Shown piece by piece: positions 7,261 through 17,474 of a stretch of 64,000 bases of DNA. The position numbers and the translations under genes are program-made. The stretch is from Pararhodobacter marinus (lineage in GTDB: Bacteria > Pseudomonadota > Alphaproteobacteria > Rhodobacterales > Rhodobacteraceae), in NCBI RefSeq assembly GCF_003122215.1, contig NZ_QEYD01000001.1, forward strand, positions 372,001 through 436,000, read 5' to 3'. Positions within the stretch are counted from its first letter, which is position 1. Each line of letters opens with the position of its first letter. Under the pieces are notes generated by a model. The model was not told the origin of the DNA. It was given only the letters and a program-made list of their open reading frames with translations, and searched no databases.

Positions 7261-10174
7261 CGTGGTCTCCGACGCGCTGGGTTTCGGGACGGTCGGTGAT
7301 CTCCCATTCGCCGCGCCGCGACAACGCATCGTAATCGCCTGCGCGGTCTTCGAATTTCGGTGCGCGCAGGGCGGTGAAGCCCTGATCCGGCCGGCGATAG
7401 GTGGCGATGAACCGCAACAGCCGCGCGCGGGTATCGGCCACGCTGTCAGGATCGGCGCCGCCATCGCGCCGCGCGAATTTCGACCCGAGCGAGACGAACT
7501 CGGCCAGCGCCACGTCGCCCGCGCCGATGCCGAACGCGTCCTGCATCGCCATCAGCGCCAGCAGTTTCAGCTGGATGTTGAAATGCACGACCTCTTTCGC
7601 ACCGGGCAGCGCGCCGGTCTTGTAATCGTAGATCTGCAGCCGCCCGTCGGGCAGCCGGTCGATGCGGTCGGGTTTCCCGGTCAGCGTGAAGGGCGGCTCG
7701 GCCAGTGTCATCGCGCCTTTCTGTTCGCTCAGCACCGGTGTGCCGGGAAGCGCCGCGTTCCAGGTGACGAAATCCTGCGCCACCGGATCGAGCCGCGCGC
7801 GCCAGTGCTGGCGGGTCGCGGGCCAGGGGCAAGACGCGTCCAGCACCTGTTCCGCGATCCGCAGAAAGGCCTCGCGGTCGGGCGGCGTGCCGGGCGGATG
7901 GGTCTTCAGATATTCCTCGGGCACCCGGTGCAGCACCGTCCCGCGCAGCCGCGCATCGGCCTGCGGCGACAGCGGGTCGAGCGGCGACAGTTTCAGGATC
8001 CGCTCGGCATAGATGTGATAGGGGTCGCGGATCAGCATCTCGACCCGCGTCACCGGCAGACCCTTCAGCCGCGCCGAGACCGGCGGGGCGGGCGCCGGGC
8101 GCGGATTGCGCCGCTTGCTGGGCTCGGGCACCGCGCGCAGATCGGCGTCGAGGATCTGCGCCTGCTGCAGCCAGTGACGCCCCCGTTCGCGCATCGCCGC
8201 CAGCGCGGCGTCACCCCCCTGCCCCGGCAGCCCGGCAATCAGGTTGGTCAGCCGGTTGAGCCAGCGCGACGGCACGGTCTGCGCCTCGGCATTGCGCGCG
8301 GCGCGCGACAGCACCACCTCGGGCGCGCCCGCGGCCTGCTGGAAATCGTGCGCGGACAGGCCGATCTGGCGTTCGGGCAGCAACAGCCCGGCATCGCGCC
8401 GCATCTGGCGGTTGAACCACGGGTCCGGGCTGGGCGCCGAGGGCCATGTCCCTTCGGTCAGCCCGCCCAGGATCACCAGATCCGCCCCCTGAGCGCGCGC
8501 TTCCAGCGTGCCCCAGATCATCACCTCGGGGTGGCTCTGGGTAATCTCGCGCACCTCCTTGCCGACGAACAGCGCGTCCAGAATGGCCAGGTAGTCGCGC
8601 CCGGTCACGTCGCCGCCATGTTCGGCGTGAAGCGTCAGCTCGTCGAACAGCGCGCGGGCGGCGCGGCCCGCCTCTTTCAGCCACAGCTCGCCCGTGCCTT
8701 CCTGCGTGCCTCCGGCAAGGCGCGCGGCGAACGCCTCGTGCGCCGCGACCCAGTCTTCCAGCGGGCGCTCGCCTTCGTCGGGCTTCGTGCCCAGCGCCCC
8801 GGACAGGCACGCGGCCCAATCGCCGCGCTCGGGCCCCTTGGCGGCGAAATCGGCCAGCGCGTCGGCGTCGGGGAAAGGCACCGCGTAACGGCGCAGGTAC
8901 AGCTCCAGATCGCGCAGGTGGCGCAGGTGATCGCCGCGCCCGCCGGCGCTGTGGGCCAGCGGATGCTTGAGCAGGGCAATAAGCGCCTCGGCCGTGACGG
9001 TCCCGGTCATCAGCTCGGCCGTCTGGCGCAGGAAGCGGCCCGGCGCGGACAGGCCCAGCGGCCGCCCGGCGCTGTCATCGGGGACCAGATGCCAGCGGTC
9101 GAGCGCGGCGGTGACGCGGCGCGCAAGCTTCCGGTCGGGGGTGATGAGGGCGGCGCGCCGGCCCTGCACGGCAGCGTCGCGCAGACAGAGCGCGATTGCC
9201 TGCGCCTCGGCGCGGGGGCTGGGCGCCTCGATCAGCGACAGATGCGCGGTCGCTTCGTGCAGATCGCCCAAGGCCGGGCCGTCGCGCAGCCATTGGTCGG
9301 TCACGGGCGCGGGCCGAAGCGCCAGCGAGATCAGCGCGTTGCGCGCGGCATCGGGCGCCGGGGCCGCGCTCCAGCCCTGCACCGCGCGCGGCGGCAGGTC
9401 CAGCGCGGCCATCAGATGCGCATAGCGGAATTGCGGGTGATCTTCGGATTCCAGCGGTTCGTTGAGCTGCCGCCAGACCGCGCCCGGCAGGTCGAAATCG
9501 AAGCCCGGCAGGACCAGCGCACCCTGCGGCAAACGGCTGACCGCCTGCATCAGCATCGCGTTCGGCCCGCGCGAGCCGGTGGAACCGGCGACGATCAGCG
9601 GATGCGCGGGCGGCGCGTCCTGCCAGTCGGCGACCAGCTGCGTCACCGCGGCGCGCAGCCGCGCCTGCCCGCCCGAAGCCGGGCCCAGAAAGCGCGCGAT
9701 CAGCCGGATGAACCGCAGCGAGCGGTCCCAGTGCAGCGAATGCTGCGAGACGTCGAGATCGTCGAGGATATCCATCGACACGCCCTCGCCCTGCATCTCG
9801 TCGAGCAGACGAAACAGGCTTTCGGCCAGCGAGAAGGCCGCCGAGGTCGGACCCAGATCGGGCTCGGCCTGCAGCAGTTGGCGGATCAGCCGGGACAGCT
9901 CGAACCGGGTGCGCAGGGGCGGATCGACCTCGCCGCCCGCGATCTCGGTCAGAAGTCGGATCCGGGGCAGAAAGCCCGGACCGTGGGTCATCAGCGCGTC
10001 CCTCAGCCGGGTCTGCATCCGCGCGGTGTTGACCAGCACCTCGCACCGGGCCAGGGCCTCGGGCGGGTGTCCGGCAAAGCGTGCGCGAAGCCCCCGCGCC
10101 AGTTCGGCGGGAAAATCGGCGCCGGGGGGGATGCCGAAGACGCGGGGCGCGGGGCTGGGGTCAAAGATCTGCAA
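7253..10174 (-). CDS. addB: Double-strand break repair protein AddB
   Basis: 973 residues, beginning MQIFDPSPAPRVF. AddB is the partner of AddA; it carries an inactive helicase-like fold that reads Chi-type sequences and a C-terminal nuclease domain. The nuclease motif IYDYKTGALPG is visible near residue 850, and ARMQTRLRDAL near the N-terminus is typical of the alphaproteobacterial family. The gene overlaps tsaE by 14 bases upstream and addA by eight bases downstream, so the three are translated as one unit. In many relatives a kinase and a nucleotidyltransferase gene (amgK, murU) sit between tsaE and addB; they are absent here. Confidence 0.93.
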   Translation of the reverse strand: MQIFDPSPAPRVFGIPPGADFPAELARGLRARFAGHPPEALARCEVLVNTARMQTRLRDALMTHGPGFLPRIRLLTEIAGGEVDPPLRTRFELSRLIRQLLQAEPDLGPTSAAFSLAESLFRLLDEMQGEGVSMDILDDLDVSQHSLHWDRSLRFIRLIARFLGPASGGQARLRAAVTQLVADWQDAPPAHPLIVAGSTGSRGPNAMLMQAVSRLPQGALVLPGFDFDLPGAVWRQLNEPLESEDHPQFRYAHLMAALDLPPRAVQGWSAAPAPDAARNALISLALRPAPVTDQWLRDGPALGDLHEATAHLSLIEAPSPRAEAQAIALCLRDAAVQGRRAALITPDRKLARRVTAALDRWHLVPDDSAGRPLGLSAPGRFLRQTAELMTGTVTAEALIALLKHPLAHSAGGRGDHLRHLRDLELYLRRYAVPFPDADALADFAAKGPERGDWAACLSGALGTKPDEGERPLEDWVAAHEAFAARLAGGTQEGTGELWLKEAGRAARALFDELTLHAEHGGDVTGRDYLAILDALFVGKEVREITQSHPEVMIWGTLEARAQGADLVILGGLTEGTWPSAPSPDPWFNRQMRRDAGLLLPERQIGLSAHDFQQAAGAPEVVLSRAARNAEAQTVPSRWLNRLTNLIAGLPGQGGDAALAAMRERGRHWLQQAQILDADLRAVPEPSKRRNPRPAPAPPVSARLKGLPVTRVEMLIRDPYHIYAERILKLSPLDPLSPQADARLRGTVLHRVPEEYLKTHPPGTPPDREAFLRIAEQVLDASCPWPATRQHWRARLDPVAQDFVTWNAALPGTPVLSEQKGAMTLAEPPFTLTGKPDRIDRLPDGRLQIYDYKTGALPGAKEVVHFNIQLKLLALMAMQDAFGIGAGDVALAEFVSLGSKFARRDGGADPDSVADTRARLLRFIATYRRPDQGFTALRAPKFEDRAGDYDALSRRGEWEITDRPETQRVGDHDE

Positions 10175-10619
10175 GCCGTGTCTCCCATGCCGGATCGTCG
10201 GACAGAAAGGCCACGCAGCGCCCCTCGCCGCTCAGCGACAAGCGCAGTTCCAGCGCGCCCCGGGGCCGGTCGAGGCCCAGCTTGCCGGGCCATTCGACAA
10301 GGCAGAGCGCGGTGTCGAAAGCCTCGGCAAGGCCCAGCTCGATCACTTCGTCGGGATCGCCCAGCCGGTAAAGATCGGCGTGCCAGATCTCGCCCGCGTC
10401 GCTGTCATAGACCTGAACCAGCGTGAAGGTGGGCGACGGCACGTCCTCGGCCACGCCCCGCGCGCGGATCAGCGCCCGGGCCAGATGCGTCTTGCCCGCG
10501 CCGATCTGTCCTTCCAGCAACAGCACGTCGCCTGCGCCTAAACGGGCGGCCAGCCGCGCGGCCAGCGCATCGGTGGCGTCGGGATCGGGCAGAAAAACGG
10601 GGGGGTGCACGGCGTTCAT
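10161..10619 (-). CDS. tsaE: tRNA threonylcarbamoyladenosine biosynthesis ATPase TsaE
   Basis: 152 residues. TsaE is the ATPase that works with TsaB and TsaD to make the t6A modification next to the anticodon of ANN-decoding tRNAs. The P-loop reads GQIGAGKTHLARAL (about residues 37-50) and the family signature SPTFTLVQVY follows. It is first in the tsaE-addB-addA-trxA transcription unit and divergent from hslV across a 103-base gap. The length is normal. Confidence 0.95.
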   Translation of the reverse strand: MNAVHPPVFLPDPDATDALAARLAARLGAGDVLLLEGQIGAGKTHLARALIRARGVAEDVPSPTFTLVQVYDSDAGEIWHADLYRLGDPDEVIELGLAEAFDTALCLVEWPGKLGLDRPRGALELRLSLSGEGRCVAFLSDDPAWETRLADL

Positions 10620-10666
10620 GCGCGCAGACTAGCCGCGCGCGACGGGCGCTGCCAGAGGGGCCGTGC

Positions 10667-10695
10667 CTTGCGACGGCGCGACCCCGAAGCCATAT
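10667..10695 (+). promoter_or_regulatory. Predicted RpoH (sigma-32) promoter of hslVU
   Basis: CTTGCG, a 17-base spacer and CCATAT match the alphaproteobacterial heat-shock sigma pattern (CTTG, about 17-18 bases, C-C/Y-ATNT). The site ends 27 bases before the hslV start codon. hslVU is a typical RpoH target, so motif and context agree. Confidence 0.6.
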
Positions 10696-10722
10696 AGGGC
10701 CGGAACAGGAAAGGGATGCGCA

Positions 10723-11286
10723 ATGGCAGACGACAAGTTTCCCGGCTGGCACGGCACGACGATTCTGGCGGTTCGCCGCGGCGGACAGGTCGTGGTCGCG
10801 GGCGACGGGCAGGTGAGCCTGGGCCAGACCGTGATCAAGGGCACCGCCCGCAAGGTACGGCGCGTCGGTCCGGCGGGGCGCGAGATCGTCGTGGGCTTCG
10901 CGGGCTCGACCGCCGATGCCTTCACGCTGCTCGAGCGGCTGGAGAAAAAGCTGGAATCGACCCCCGGCCAGCTGGCACGCGCCTGTGTCGAACTGGCCAA
11001 GGACTGGCGCACCGACAAGTATCTGCGCAATCTGGAAGCGATGCTGATCGTCACCGACGGGGCCGAGCTGTTCGTGCTGACCGGCGCGGGCGACGTGCTG
11101 GAACCCGAGCATGACATCGCCGCGATCGGCTCGGGCGGCAATTTCGCCGCCGCCGCCGCGCGGGGCCTGATGGAGACCGACTGGGACGGCGAGACAATCG
11201 CGCGCAAGGCGATGGAGATCGCCGCGTCGATCTGCGTCTATACCAACGGCAACCTGACGGTCGAAACGATCCGCAAGGAACCCTGA
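10723..11286 (+). CDS. hslV: ATP-dependent protease proteolytic subunit HslV
   Basis: 187 residues from the ATG at 10723, which has AGGAAAGGG upstream; earlier in-frame starts lack this. HslV is the threonine peptidase of the HslUV (ClpYQ) protease. The catalytic threonine is in WHGTTIL (T12), after a short propeptide [11 protein letters not shown] of the alphaproteobacterial type that is removed on maturation. [14 protein letters not shown] near residue 130 is the conserved peptidase core. Its ATPase partner hslU is not adjacent but follows one gene later. A heat-shock type promoter precedes it. Confidence 0.95.
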   Translation: MADDKFPGWHGTTILAVRRGGQVVVAGDGQVSLGQTVIKGTARKVRRVGPAGREIVVGFAGSTADAFTLLERLEKKLESTPGQLARACVELAKDWRTDKYLRNLEAMLIVTDGAELFVLTGAGDVLEPEHDIAAIGSGGNFAAAAARGLMETDWDGETIARKAMEIAASICVYTNGNLTVETIRKEP

Positions 11287-11333
11287 CCCGGGCCTGCCGG
11301 TTTTCTCTCTGACAATGAACAGGAGAAAACCGC

Positions 11334-12131
11334 ATGCCCCTTTATTATCAGGATACCGGCGGGACGGGCCGTCCCGTCGTGCTGATCCATGGCTGGCCGC
11401 TGTCGTCGGCCGCCTGGTCCAAGCAGATCCCCGCCCTGACCCAGGCCGGTTACCGCGTCATCGCCTATGACCGGCGCGGCTTCGGTCGGTCGGACAAGCC
11501 CGCGACGGGCTACGATTACGACACGCTGACGCAGGATCTGGACCGGCTGATGACCGATCTGGACCTGCGCGATGCCACGCTGGTCGGGTTCTCGATGGGC
11601 GGTGGCGAGGTGGCGCGCTATGTCGCCACGCATGGCGAGGACCGGTTGCGCAGCGTCGTCTTCGCCTCGGCCGTGCCGCCCTATCTGAAAAAGAGCGACG
11701 ACAATCCCGAAGGCCCGCTGGACGACGCCACCGCCGAAGACTTCGAAACGAACCTGCGCGCCGACCGGCAGGCGTTCTTCGAGCAGTTCACCAAGGATTT
11801 CTTCACCGCGGGCGATACGCTGAAAGTCACCGGGGAAGAGCGGGACGAGGCGCTGGAATTGTGCAAGCAAAGCTCGCCCGATGCCGCGCTTGGCTGCATG
11901 CAGGCCTGGGCGACCACCGATTTCCGCGACGACCTGATCAAGATCGAGATCCCCGCTCTGGTGCTGCACGGGCTGGCCGACGGGATCGTGCCGTTCGAAG
12001 GCTCGGGTCAGCGCACGCACCGCATGGTGACCCATGCCGAACTGGTGACGATCCCCGACGCGCCGCATGGCTGCAATACCAGCCATCCCGAGGCGTTCAA
12101 CAAGGCGCTCTTGGATTTCCTGAAGGACTGA
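11334..12131 (+). CDS. Alpha/beta hydrolase, non-heme haloperoxidase-like
   Basis: 265 residues starting MPLYYQDTGG, with AGGAGAAAA upstream. The fold is shown by HGWPLSSAAW (oxyanion loop), the nucleophile elbow GFSMGGGE (serine near residue 87), an acid in GLADGIVPFE and the catalytic histidine in PHGCNTSHP. The closest named relatives are cofactor-free chloroperoxidases and esterases, which act on small esters and can do perhydrolysis. The substrate cannot be read from sequence. It lies between hslV and hslU in the same direction with short gaps, so it is probably transcribed with the heat-shock protease, which is an unusual position. Confidence 0.85.
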   Translation: MPLYYQDTGGTGRPVVLIHGWPLSSAAWSKQIPALTQAGYRVIAYDRRGFGRSDKPATGYDYDTLTQDLDRLMTDLDLRDATLVGFSMGGGEVARYVATHGEDRLRSVVFASAVPPYLKKSDDNPEGPLDDATAEDFETNLRADRQAFFEQFTKDFFTAGDTLKVTGEERDEALELCKQSSPDAALGCMQAWATTDFRDDLIKIEIPALVLHGLADGIVPFEGSGQRTHRMVTHAELVTIPDAPHGCNTSHPEAFNKALLDFLKD

Positions 12132-12229
12132 GCGTGCCCGCGCCGGTGCGAGGCGGCGGCGGGAAACCGCCCCGCCTCTTGCCATCCGGGCGGTGAGCGC
12201 CCAAGTGGGAAACGCACGAAGGAGTTCCC

Positions 12230-13528
<1,299 letters not shown>

Positions 13529-13534
13529 TCCAGG

Positions 13535-13597
13535 GAGGGGGGCGCTGCCCCCCTCGGCCTGCGGCCTCACCCCCCGGGATATTTATGGAACAAAGAT
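13535..13597 (+). repeat. Two-hairpin dispersed element, copy 1
   Basis: Hairpin 1: GAGGGGGGC, loop GCT, GCCCCCCTC (13535-13555). Hairpin 2: GGCC, TGC, GGCC (13556-13566). Then a tail from 13567 with CACCCCCCGGGATATTT and GGAACAAAGA. Copies with the same order follow fghA (55098) and galU (62682, minus strand). It starts six bases after the hslU stop. Confidence 0.7.
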
Positions 13598-13625
13598 GGG
13601 GCGGCCGGCGAGGCGGCCCCTTTCG

Positions 13626-14066
13626 TCAATCGGCGATCAGGTGCGGTGTGAGCCGTTCGCGCACGGCCTCGGGCATGGGGGCGGATTTCCGCGTCCTGGG
13701 GTCGAAGAAGACCTCGGTCAGGTCATAGGTCGCGTGCAGCACGCCGGTTTCGGCATGGATCATCCGCAGGTGGAAGGTCATCGACTTGCCGCCCAGACGC
13801 CGCGCGGCGCCGTCGATGATGAAGCTGTCGCCGGCCTTGAGTTCCCGGATGAAATTTGTCTCGGCCTTGGCCGAGACGATATGCACGCCGTGTTCCTCCA
13901 TCATCCACGAGATCGGGATGTTCAGCGTGGTGTAGAGAAAAAACGAGGCATCGTCGAAGAACGGCGCGTAATGGCGCACGTTCATATGGCCGAAAATGTC
14001 GTGGTGCCAGGGATGAACCACCCCGCGCAGAAGTTCGGGACGGGGTTTGGTGTCTGTCTCAGGCAT
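13626..14066 (-). CDS. Hotdog-fold acyl-CoA thioesterase, 4HBT family
   Basis: 146 residues. The N-terminal part reads HPWHHDIFGHMNVRHY, the hotdog-fold helix of 4-hydroxybenzoyl-CoA thioesterase-like enzymes where the aspartate in HHD is catalytic. Enzymes of this family hydrolyse acyl-CoA or aromatic-CoA thioesters in the cytoplasm; the substrate here is unknown. Its start overlaps the stop of the upstream membrane-protein gene by eight bases, so the two are translationally coupled. It converges on hslU across a repeat element. Confidence 0.85.
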   Translation of the reverse strand: MPETDTKPRPELLRGVVHPWHHDIFGHMNVRHYAPFFDDASFFLYTTLNIPISWMMEEHGVHIVSAKAETNFIRELKAGDSFIIDGAARRLGGKSMTFHLRMIHAETGVLHATYDLTEVFFDPRTRKSAPMPEAVRERLTPHLIAD

Positions 14067-14838
14067 TCAGGTCTCGTTTCTCGACGTAATGGCCGTAAAT
14101 CGTGGTCACGATGCTGACGCCGACCATGAGCACCAGCCATTGCACCACCGTGATCCAGATCAGTGCCATGGCGGGGGTGACGCCCGCGATCAGCAATCCG
14201 GGATACTGAACAAGCCAGCTGGCCACGATGGACACCAGGGTCAGCATCGCCAGGGCGCCGGCGCCCGGCGAGGTCTGGAACCACGCTTCGCGCAGCGACA
14301 GTCTTGACCCCACGGCGGCGGCGGGCAGGACCGGCGACAGGCGGTAGAAGATGTAGCAGGCGGGCAGGAAGGTGATGATCAACCCGATCAGCGCCATGAG
14401 CAGCCGCGGCGAGGCCGAGGTCGCCATGGACGCGGTCATCGGGACCATCAGCAATCCCCCGACGAAGGCGATGGGCAGAATAATCAGCAGGACGATCAGC
14501 GCCAGCACGACGCCTGCCTTGACATAGGCCCAGATCGCCGCGCCGTTCCAGCGCGGCAGAAGGGCGCCGGGGGTTTCCTCGAGCAGGATGAAGCGGTGCC
14601 AGGCGACGGCGACCCAGAGGCCGACGATGACGCGCGCGATCGTCAGCAACAGGTTCGTGGCCATCCCCGCGGTGGAAGGACCGTGGAGAGCGCCGGGCGG
14701 CGGGGTCAGCCCCGCGCTGATCCCCAGCGCGAGAAGCACGACCAGGGCGACGCCGCCGATCCGCAGCGCCGCGCGAAGATTGCCGAAAACCATGCGCATC
14801 GCGTGCACGAAGATCCTGATACCCATACCAACCGCCAT
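14059..14838 (-). CDS. Polytopic membrane protein of unknown function
   Basis: 259 residues with about six hydrophobic stretches, for example [49 protein letters not shown] and [20 protein letters not shown] do not recognise a catalytic motif. The pattern, with RWNG and [11 protein letters not shown] between segments, resembles uncharacterised alphaproteobacterial inner-membrane proteins. It is upstream of and overlaps the thioesterase. The start at 14838 has CAGGGA close by; an ATG at 14826 is an alternative. Confidence 0.7.
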   Translation of the reverse strand: MAVGMGIRIFVHAMRMVFGNLRAALRIGGVALVVLLALGISAGLTPPPGALHGPSTAGMATNLLLTIARVIVGLWVAVAWHRFILLEETPGALLPRWNGAAIWAYVKAGVVLALIVLLIILPIAFVGGLLMVPMTASMATSASPRLLMALIGLIITFLPACYIFYRLSPVLPAAAVGSRLSLREAWFQTSPGAGALAMLTLVSIVASWLVQYPGLLIAGVTPAMALIWITVVQWLVLMVGVSIVTTIYGHYVEKRDLNA

Positions 14839-14955
14839 TTCCCTGTCCGGAACCGAGTGTTCCCCGCTGGTCGCGGGCTGTCAATCGCGGCGAGGTGTTG
14901 CGCAGCAAGGGTAAAGCGGATAGTCGAAGCGCGTTCCACTCCATGGGAGATGCTC

Positions 14956-16188
14956 ATGTCCGCGCCCAAGAAAGTCGTGCTGGCCTATTCCGGCGGTCTC
15001 GATACCTCGATCATCCTGAAATGGCTGCAGACCGAATATGGCTGCGAAGTGATCACCTACACGGCCGATCTGGGCCAGGGTGAAGAGCTGGAGCCGGCGC
15101 GTGCCAAGGCGCTGATGCTGGGCATCAAGGAAGAGAATATCCACATCCTCGACGTGCGCGAGGAATTCGTGAAGGATTTCGTCTTCCCGATGTTCCGCGC
15201 CAACGCGCTCTATGAGGGCCTGTATCTGCTGGGCACCTCGATCGCGCGGCCGCTGATTTCGAAGCATCTGGTCGAGATCGCCCACAAGCACGGCGCCGAT
15301 GCCGTGGCGCATGGCGCGACCGGCAAGGGCAACGATCAGGTCCGGTTCGAATTGTCGGCGCTGGCGCTGGATCCGTCGATCCGGGTGATCGCGCCGTGGC
15401 GGGAATGGGACCTGACCTCGCGCACGAAGCTTCTGGAATTCGCCGAGGCGAACCAGATTCCGATCGCCAAGAACAAGCGCGGCGAAGCGCCGTTCTCGGT
15501 CGATGCGAACCTGCTGCATACTTCGTCCGAGGGCACGGTGCTGGAAGATCCGGGCGTCGAGGCCCCCGATTACGTGGCCCAGCGCATCGTCCAGGTCGAA
15601 GACGCGCCCGATACGCCCGAATTCATCGAAGTGACCTTCGAGAAGGGCGATGCGGTGGCGATCAACGGCGAGGCGATGTCGCCCGCGACGATCCTGACGA
15701 AGCTGAACGAATACGGCGCGAAGCACGGCATCGGCATGCTGGACTTCGTGGAAAACCGCTTCGTCGGCATGAAATCGCGCGGCGTGTACGAAACGCCGGG
15801 CGGCACGATCCTGCTGGAAGCGCATCGCGGGATCGAGCAGATCACGCTGGACAGCGGCGCGGGCCACCTGAAGGATTCGATCATGCCGCGCTATGCCGAG
15901 CTGATCTATAACGGCTTCTGGTTCAGCCCTGAGCGCGAGGCGCTGCAGGCGCTGATCGACAAGACGCAGGAATACGTCACCGGCACGGTCAGGCTGAAGC
16001 TCTACAAGGGCGTGGCGCGGACCGTGGCGCGCTGGTCGGATTACTCGCTCTATTCCGAAAAGCACGTGACCTTCGAAGAGGATGCGGGCGCTTACGATCA
16101 GAAAGACGCCGCCGGCTTCATCCGCCTGAACGCGCTGCGCCTGAAACTGATCGCGACGCGGAATGCGCGGGTTGCCGATAAAGGCTAA
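14956..16188 (+). CDS. argG: Argininosuccinate synthase
   Basis: 410 residues from the ATG at 14956 ([14 protein letters not shown]), with GGGAGA a few bases upstream; the ATG six bases earlier is an alternative. The enzyme joins citrulline and aspartate with ATP in arginine synthesis. The N-type ATP pyrophosphatase P-loop is AYSGGLDTS, the citrulline/aspartate region reads [13 protein letters not shown], and [18 protein letters not shown] is the conserved C-terminal block. It is single, with its own terminator just downstream. Confidence 0.98.
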   Translation: MSAPKKVVLAYSGGLDTSIILKWLQTEYGCEVITYTADLGQGEELEPARAKALMLGIKEENIHILDVREEFVKDFVFPMFRANALYEGLYLLGTSIARPLISKHLVEIAHKHGADAVAHGATGKGNDQVRFELSALALDPSIRVIAPWREWDLTSRTKLLEFAEANQIPIAKNKRGEAPFSVDANLLHTSSEGTVLEDPGVEAPDYVAQRIVQVEDAPDTPEFIEVTFEKGDAVAINGEAMSPATILTKLNEYGAKHGIGMLDFVENRFVGMKSRGVYETPGGTILLEAHRGIEQITLDSGAGHLKDSIMPRYAELIYNGFWFSPEREALQALIDKTQEYVTGTVRLKLYKGVARTVARWSDYSLYSEKHVTFEEDAGAYDQKDAAGFIRLNALRLKLIATRNARVADKG

Positions 16189-16212
16189 GCCTCTGTTTTG
16201 ATTTAATTTTAG

Positions 16213-16243
16213 CGGGCCGCCTTTCGGGTGGCCCGTTTTCGTT
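16213..16243 (+). terminator. Rho-independent terminator of argG
   Basis: CGGGCCGCC, loop TTTCG, GGTGGCCCG (one G-T pair), then TTTTCGTT. It begins 25 bases after the argG stop. Confidence 0.75.
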
Positions 16244-16270
16244 GGCCGAGACCGCCGGGGACGCAAAACG

Positions 16271-16299
16271 AAACGGGCCGCGAAGATCGCGGCCCGTTT
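16271..16299. terminator. Perfect hairpin, likely terminator for the leftward small gene
   Basis: AAACGGGCCGCGA, loop AGA, then the exact 13-base complement ending CGTTT. It lies between argG and the leftward 45-residue gene and reads into CGTTTTGCGT on the minus strand, so it suits that gene; it could also back up the argG terminator. Confidence 0.6.
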
Positions 16300-16363
16300 G
16301 CGTTTGGACGTGACGTCCGGATGTCGCCTTGCCTGGGGGAGGAGCTGCGCGACGGTGGAGGAT

Positions 16364-16501
16364 TCAGAGGAAGAGCGCGAAGATGCCCACCCAGATCGCC
16401 CCGCCAAGAACCATGGCCAGTGCGATACCGGCCCCGGCAGGGAGCGAGGAACCCGGCTTCGTGGCTGCCACATGAAGCGCGGTGTTGGTCTGAGCGGTCA
16501 T
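16364..16501 (-). CDS. Small single-pass membrane protein, unknown function
   Basis: 45 residues starting MTAQTNTALH, too short for most gene callers. A polar N-terminus of about 20 residues precedes one strong hydrophobic helix (GIALAMVLGGAIWVGIFALF). The ATG at 16501 has GGAAGGTGATC directly upstream, a good ribosome binding site; the longer reading from 16561 lacks one. A hairpin terminator follows. I do not recognise the family. Size and topology recall small respiratory-complex or membrane-stress subunits, but nothing nearby supports a specific role. Confidence 0.6.
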   Translation of the reverse strand: MTAQTNTALHVAATKPGSSLPAGAGIALAMVLGGAIWVGIFALFL

Positions 16502-16598
16502 GATCACCTTCCGGCTGAATGGGAACAGGTTGAACTCGACTCCTGAATCAACTCTTAACAAAGGCGAAAAAAAGGCAGGGTTGTGGTGATTCTATGCG

Positions 16599-17474
16599 TC
16601 AGGCCCTGTGAAGCAAGGCCTGAACCTCGGATTTCAGGGGCATTGCCGGGGCCGCGCCGGGGCGTGTGACCTGCAACGCCGCCGCTGCCGCGGCATAGCG
16701 CAACGCCTCGGACTTGCTCGCCCCATAGTCGAGCGCCGCGGCGAGAGAGCCCGCGAAACAATCGCCGGCGCCGGTGGTATCGACGGGCGTCACCTTGAAC
16801 GCCGGGACGAAAAGCGGCTCGCCGCCCGGCGTCACCCATTCCGCCCCCTCGGCGCCGTGGGTGACGATGATCGCCTCGACCGGCTGGGCGTGAAGCGGGG
16901 TGCCGGTGGCCTCGGTCAGCGCGCGCGCCTCGCCCGCATTGACCAGCAGATGCGTGACATGCGGCAGCACGGCCCTGAGCGGATCAAGCGCGAAGGGGGC
17001 GGCGGAATAGAACACCTTCATCCCCCGCGCGCGGGCGGCTTTCGCGGCCTCGAGCTGGTGCGAGGTTTCGTTCTGCAACAACAGGATATCACCCGGGTGC
17101 GCCTTGGCGAGCACCGCCTCGATCAGCGCCGGATCCTGCGCCAGATTGGCGCCGGAATAGATGATGATCTGGTTTTCACCCGCATCGTCGACGGCGACGA
17201 TGGCGTGCCCGGTGGGCCGATCCACGGCAGCGATGCAATCCATCGCCACGCCATGCTCGGCCAGCGCCCGGGCGATCCAGGCGTCGCCCTGCCCGACTGC
17301 GCCGATATGGGTGACCGCCGCCCCGGCCCTGAGCGCCGCGATGCTCTGGTTCACGCCCTTGCCGCCCAGCCCCGGCTGGTAGCCTGTGGCCGACAGCGTC
17401 TCGCCCGCCAAAGGCAGCGTCTTCAGCCGGTAGACGTGGTCGATATTGATCGAGCCCAGGCAATAGACGCTCAT
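16599..17474 (-). CDS. rbsK: Ribokinase-like PfkB family sugar kinase
   Basis: 291 residues. PfkB signatures are clear: GGKGVNQSIAA near residue 37 for sugar binding and DTTGAGDCFAGSL near residue 234, containing the catalytic aspartate and the anion hole. The first motif (GGKGxNQ) is the ribokinase form, so ribose or a close sugar is the likely substrate, phosphorylated with ATP in the cytoplasm. The ATG overlaps the stop of the malic enzyme gene by four bases (ATGA). No ribose transporter is nearby, so the exact sugar is uncertain. Confidence 0.85.
   Translation of the reverse strand: MSVYCLGSINIDHVYRLKTLPLAGETLSATGYQPGLGGKGVNQSIAALRAGAAVTHIGAVGQGDAWIARALAEHGVAMDCIAAVDRPTGHAIVAVDDAGENQIIIYSGANLAQDPALIEAVLAKAHPGDILLLQNETSHQLEAAKAARARGMKVFYSAAPFALDPLRAVLPHVTHLLVNAGEARALTEATGTPLHAQPVEAIIVTHGAEGAEWVTPGGEPLFVPAFKVTPVDTTGAGDCFAGSLAAALDYGASKSEALRYAAAAAALQVTRPGAAPAMPLKSEVQALLHRA

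Noticed and set aside
4081-7299. Long plus-strand open frame of about 1070 codons opposite addA
   Set aside because: It is rich in arginine, glutamine and glycine and mirrors the codon pattern of addA; no motif is present. It is a high-GC antisense shadow.
7115-10426. Plus-strand open frame of about 1100 codons opposite addB
   Set aside because: Same reason: antisense of addB with no recognisable domain or ribosome binding site.
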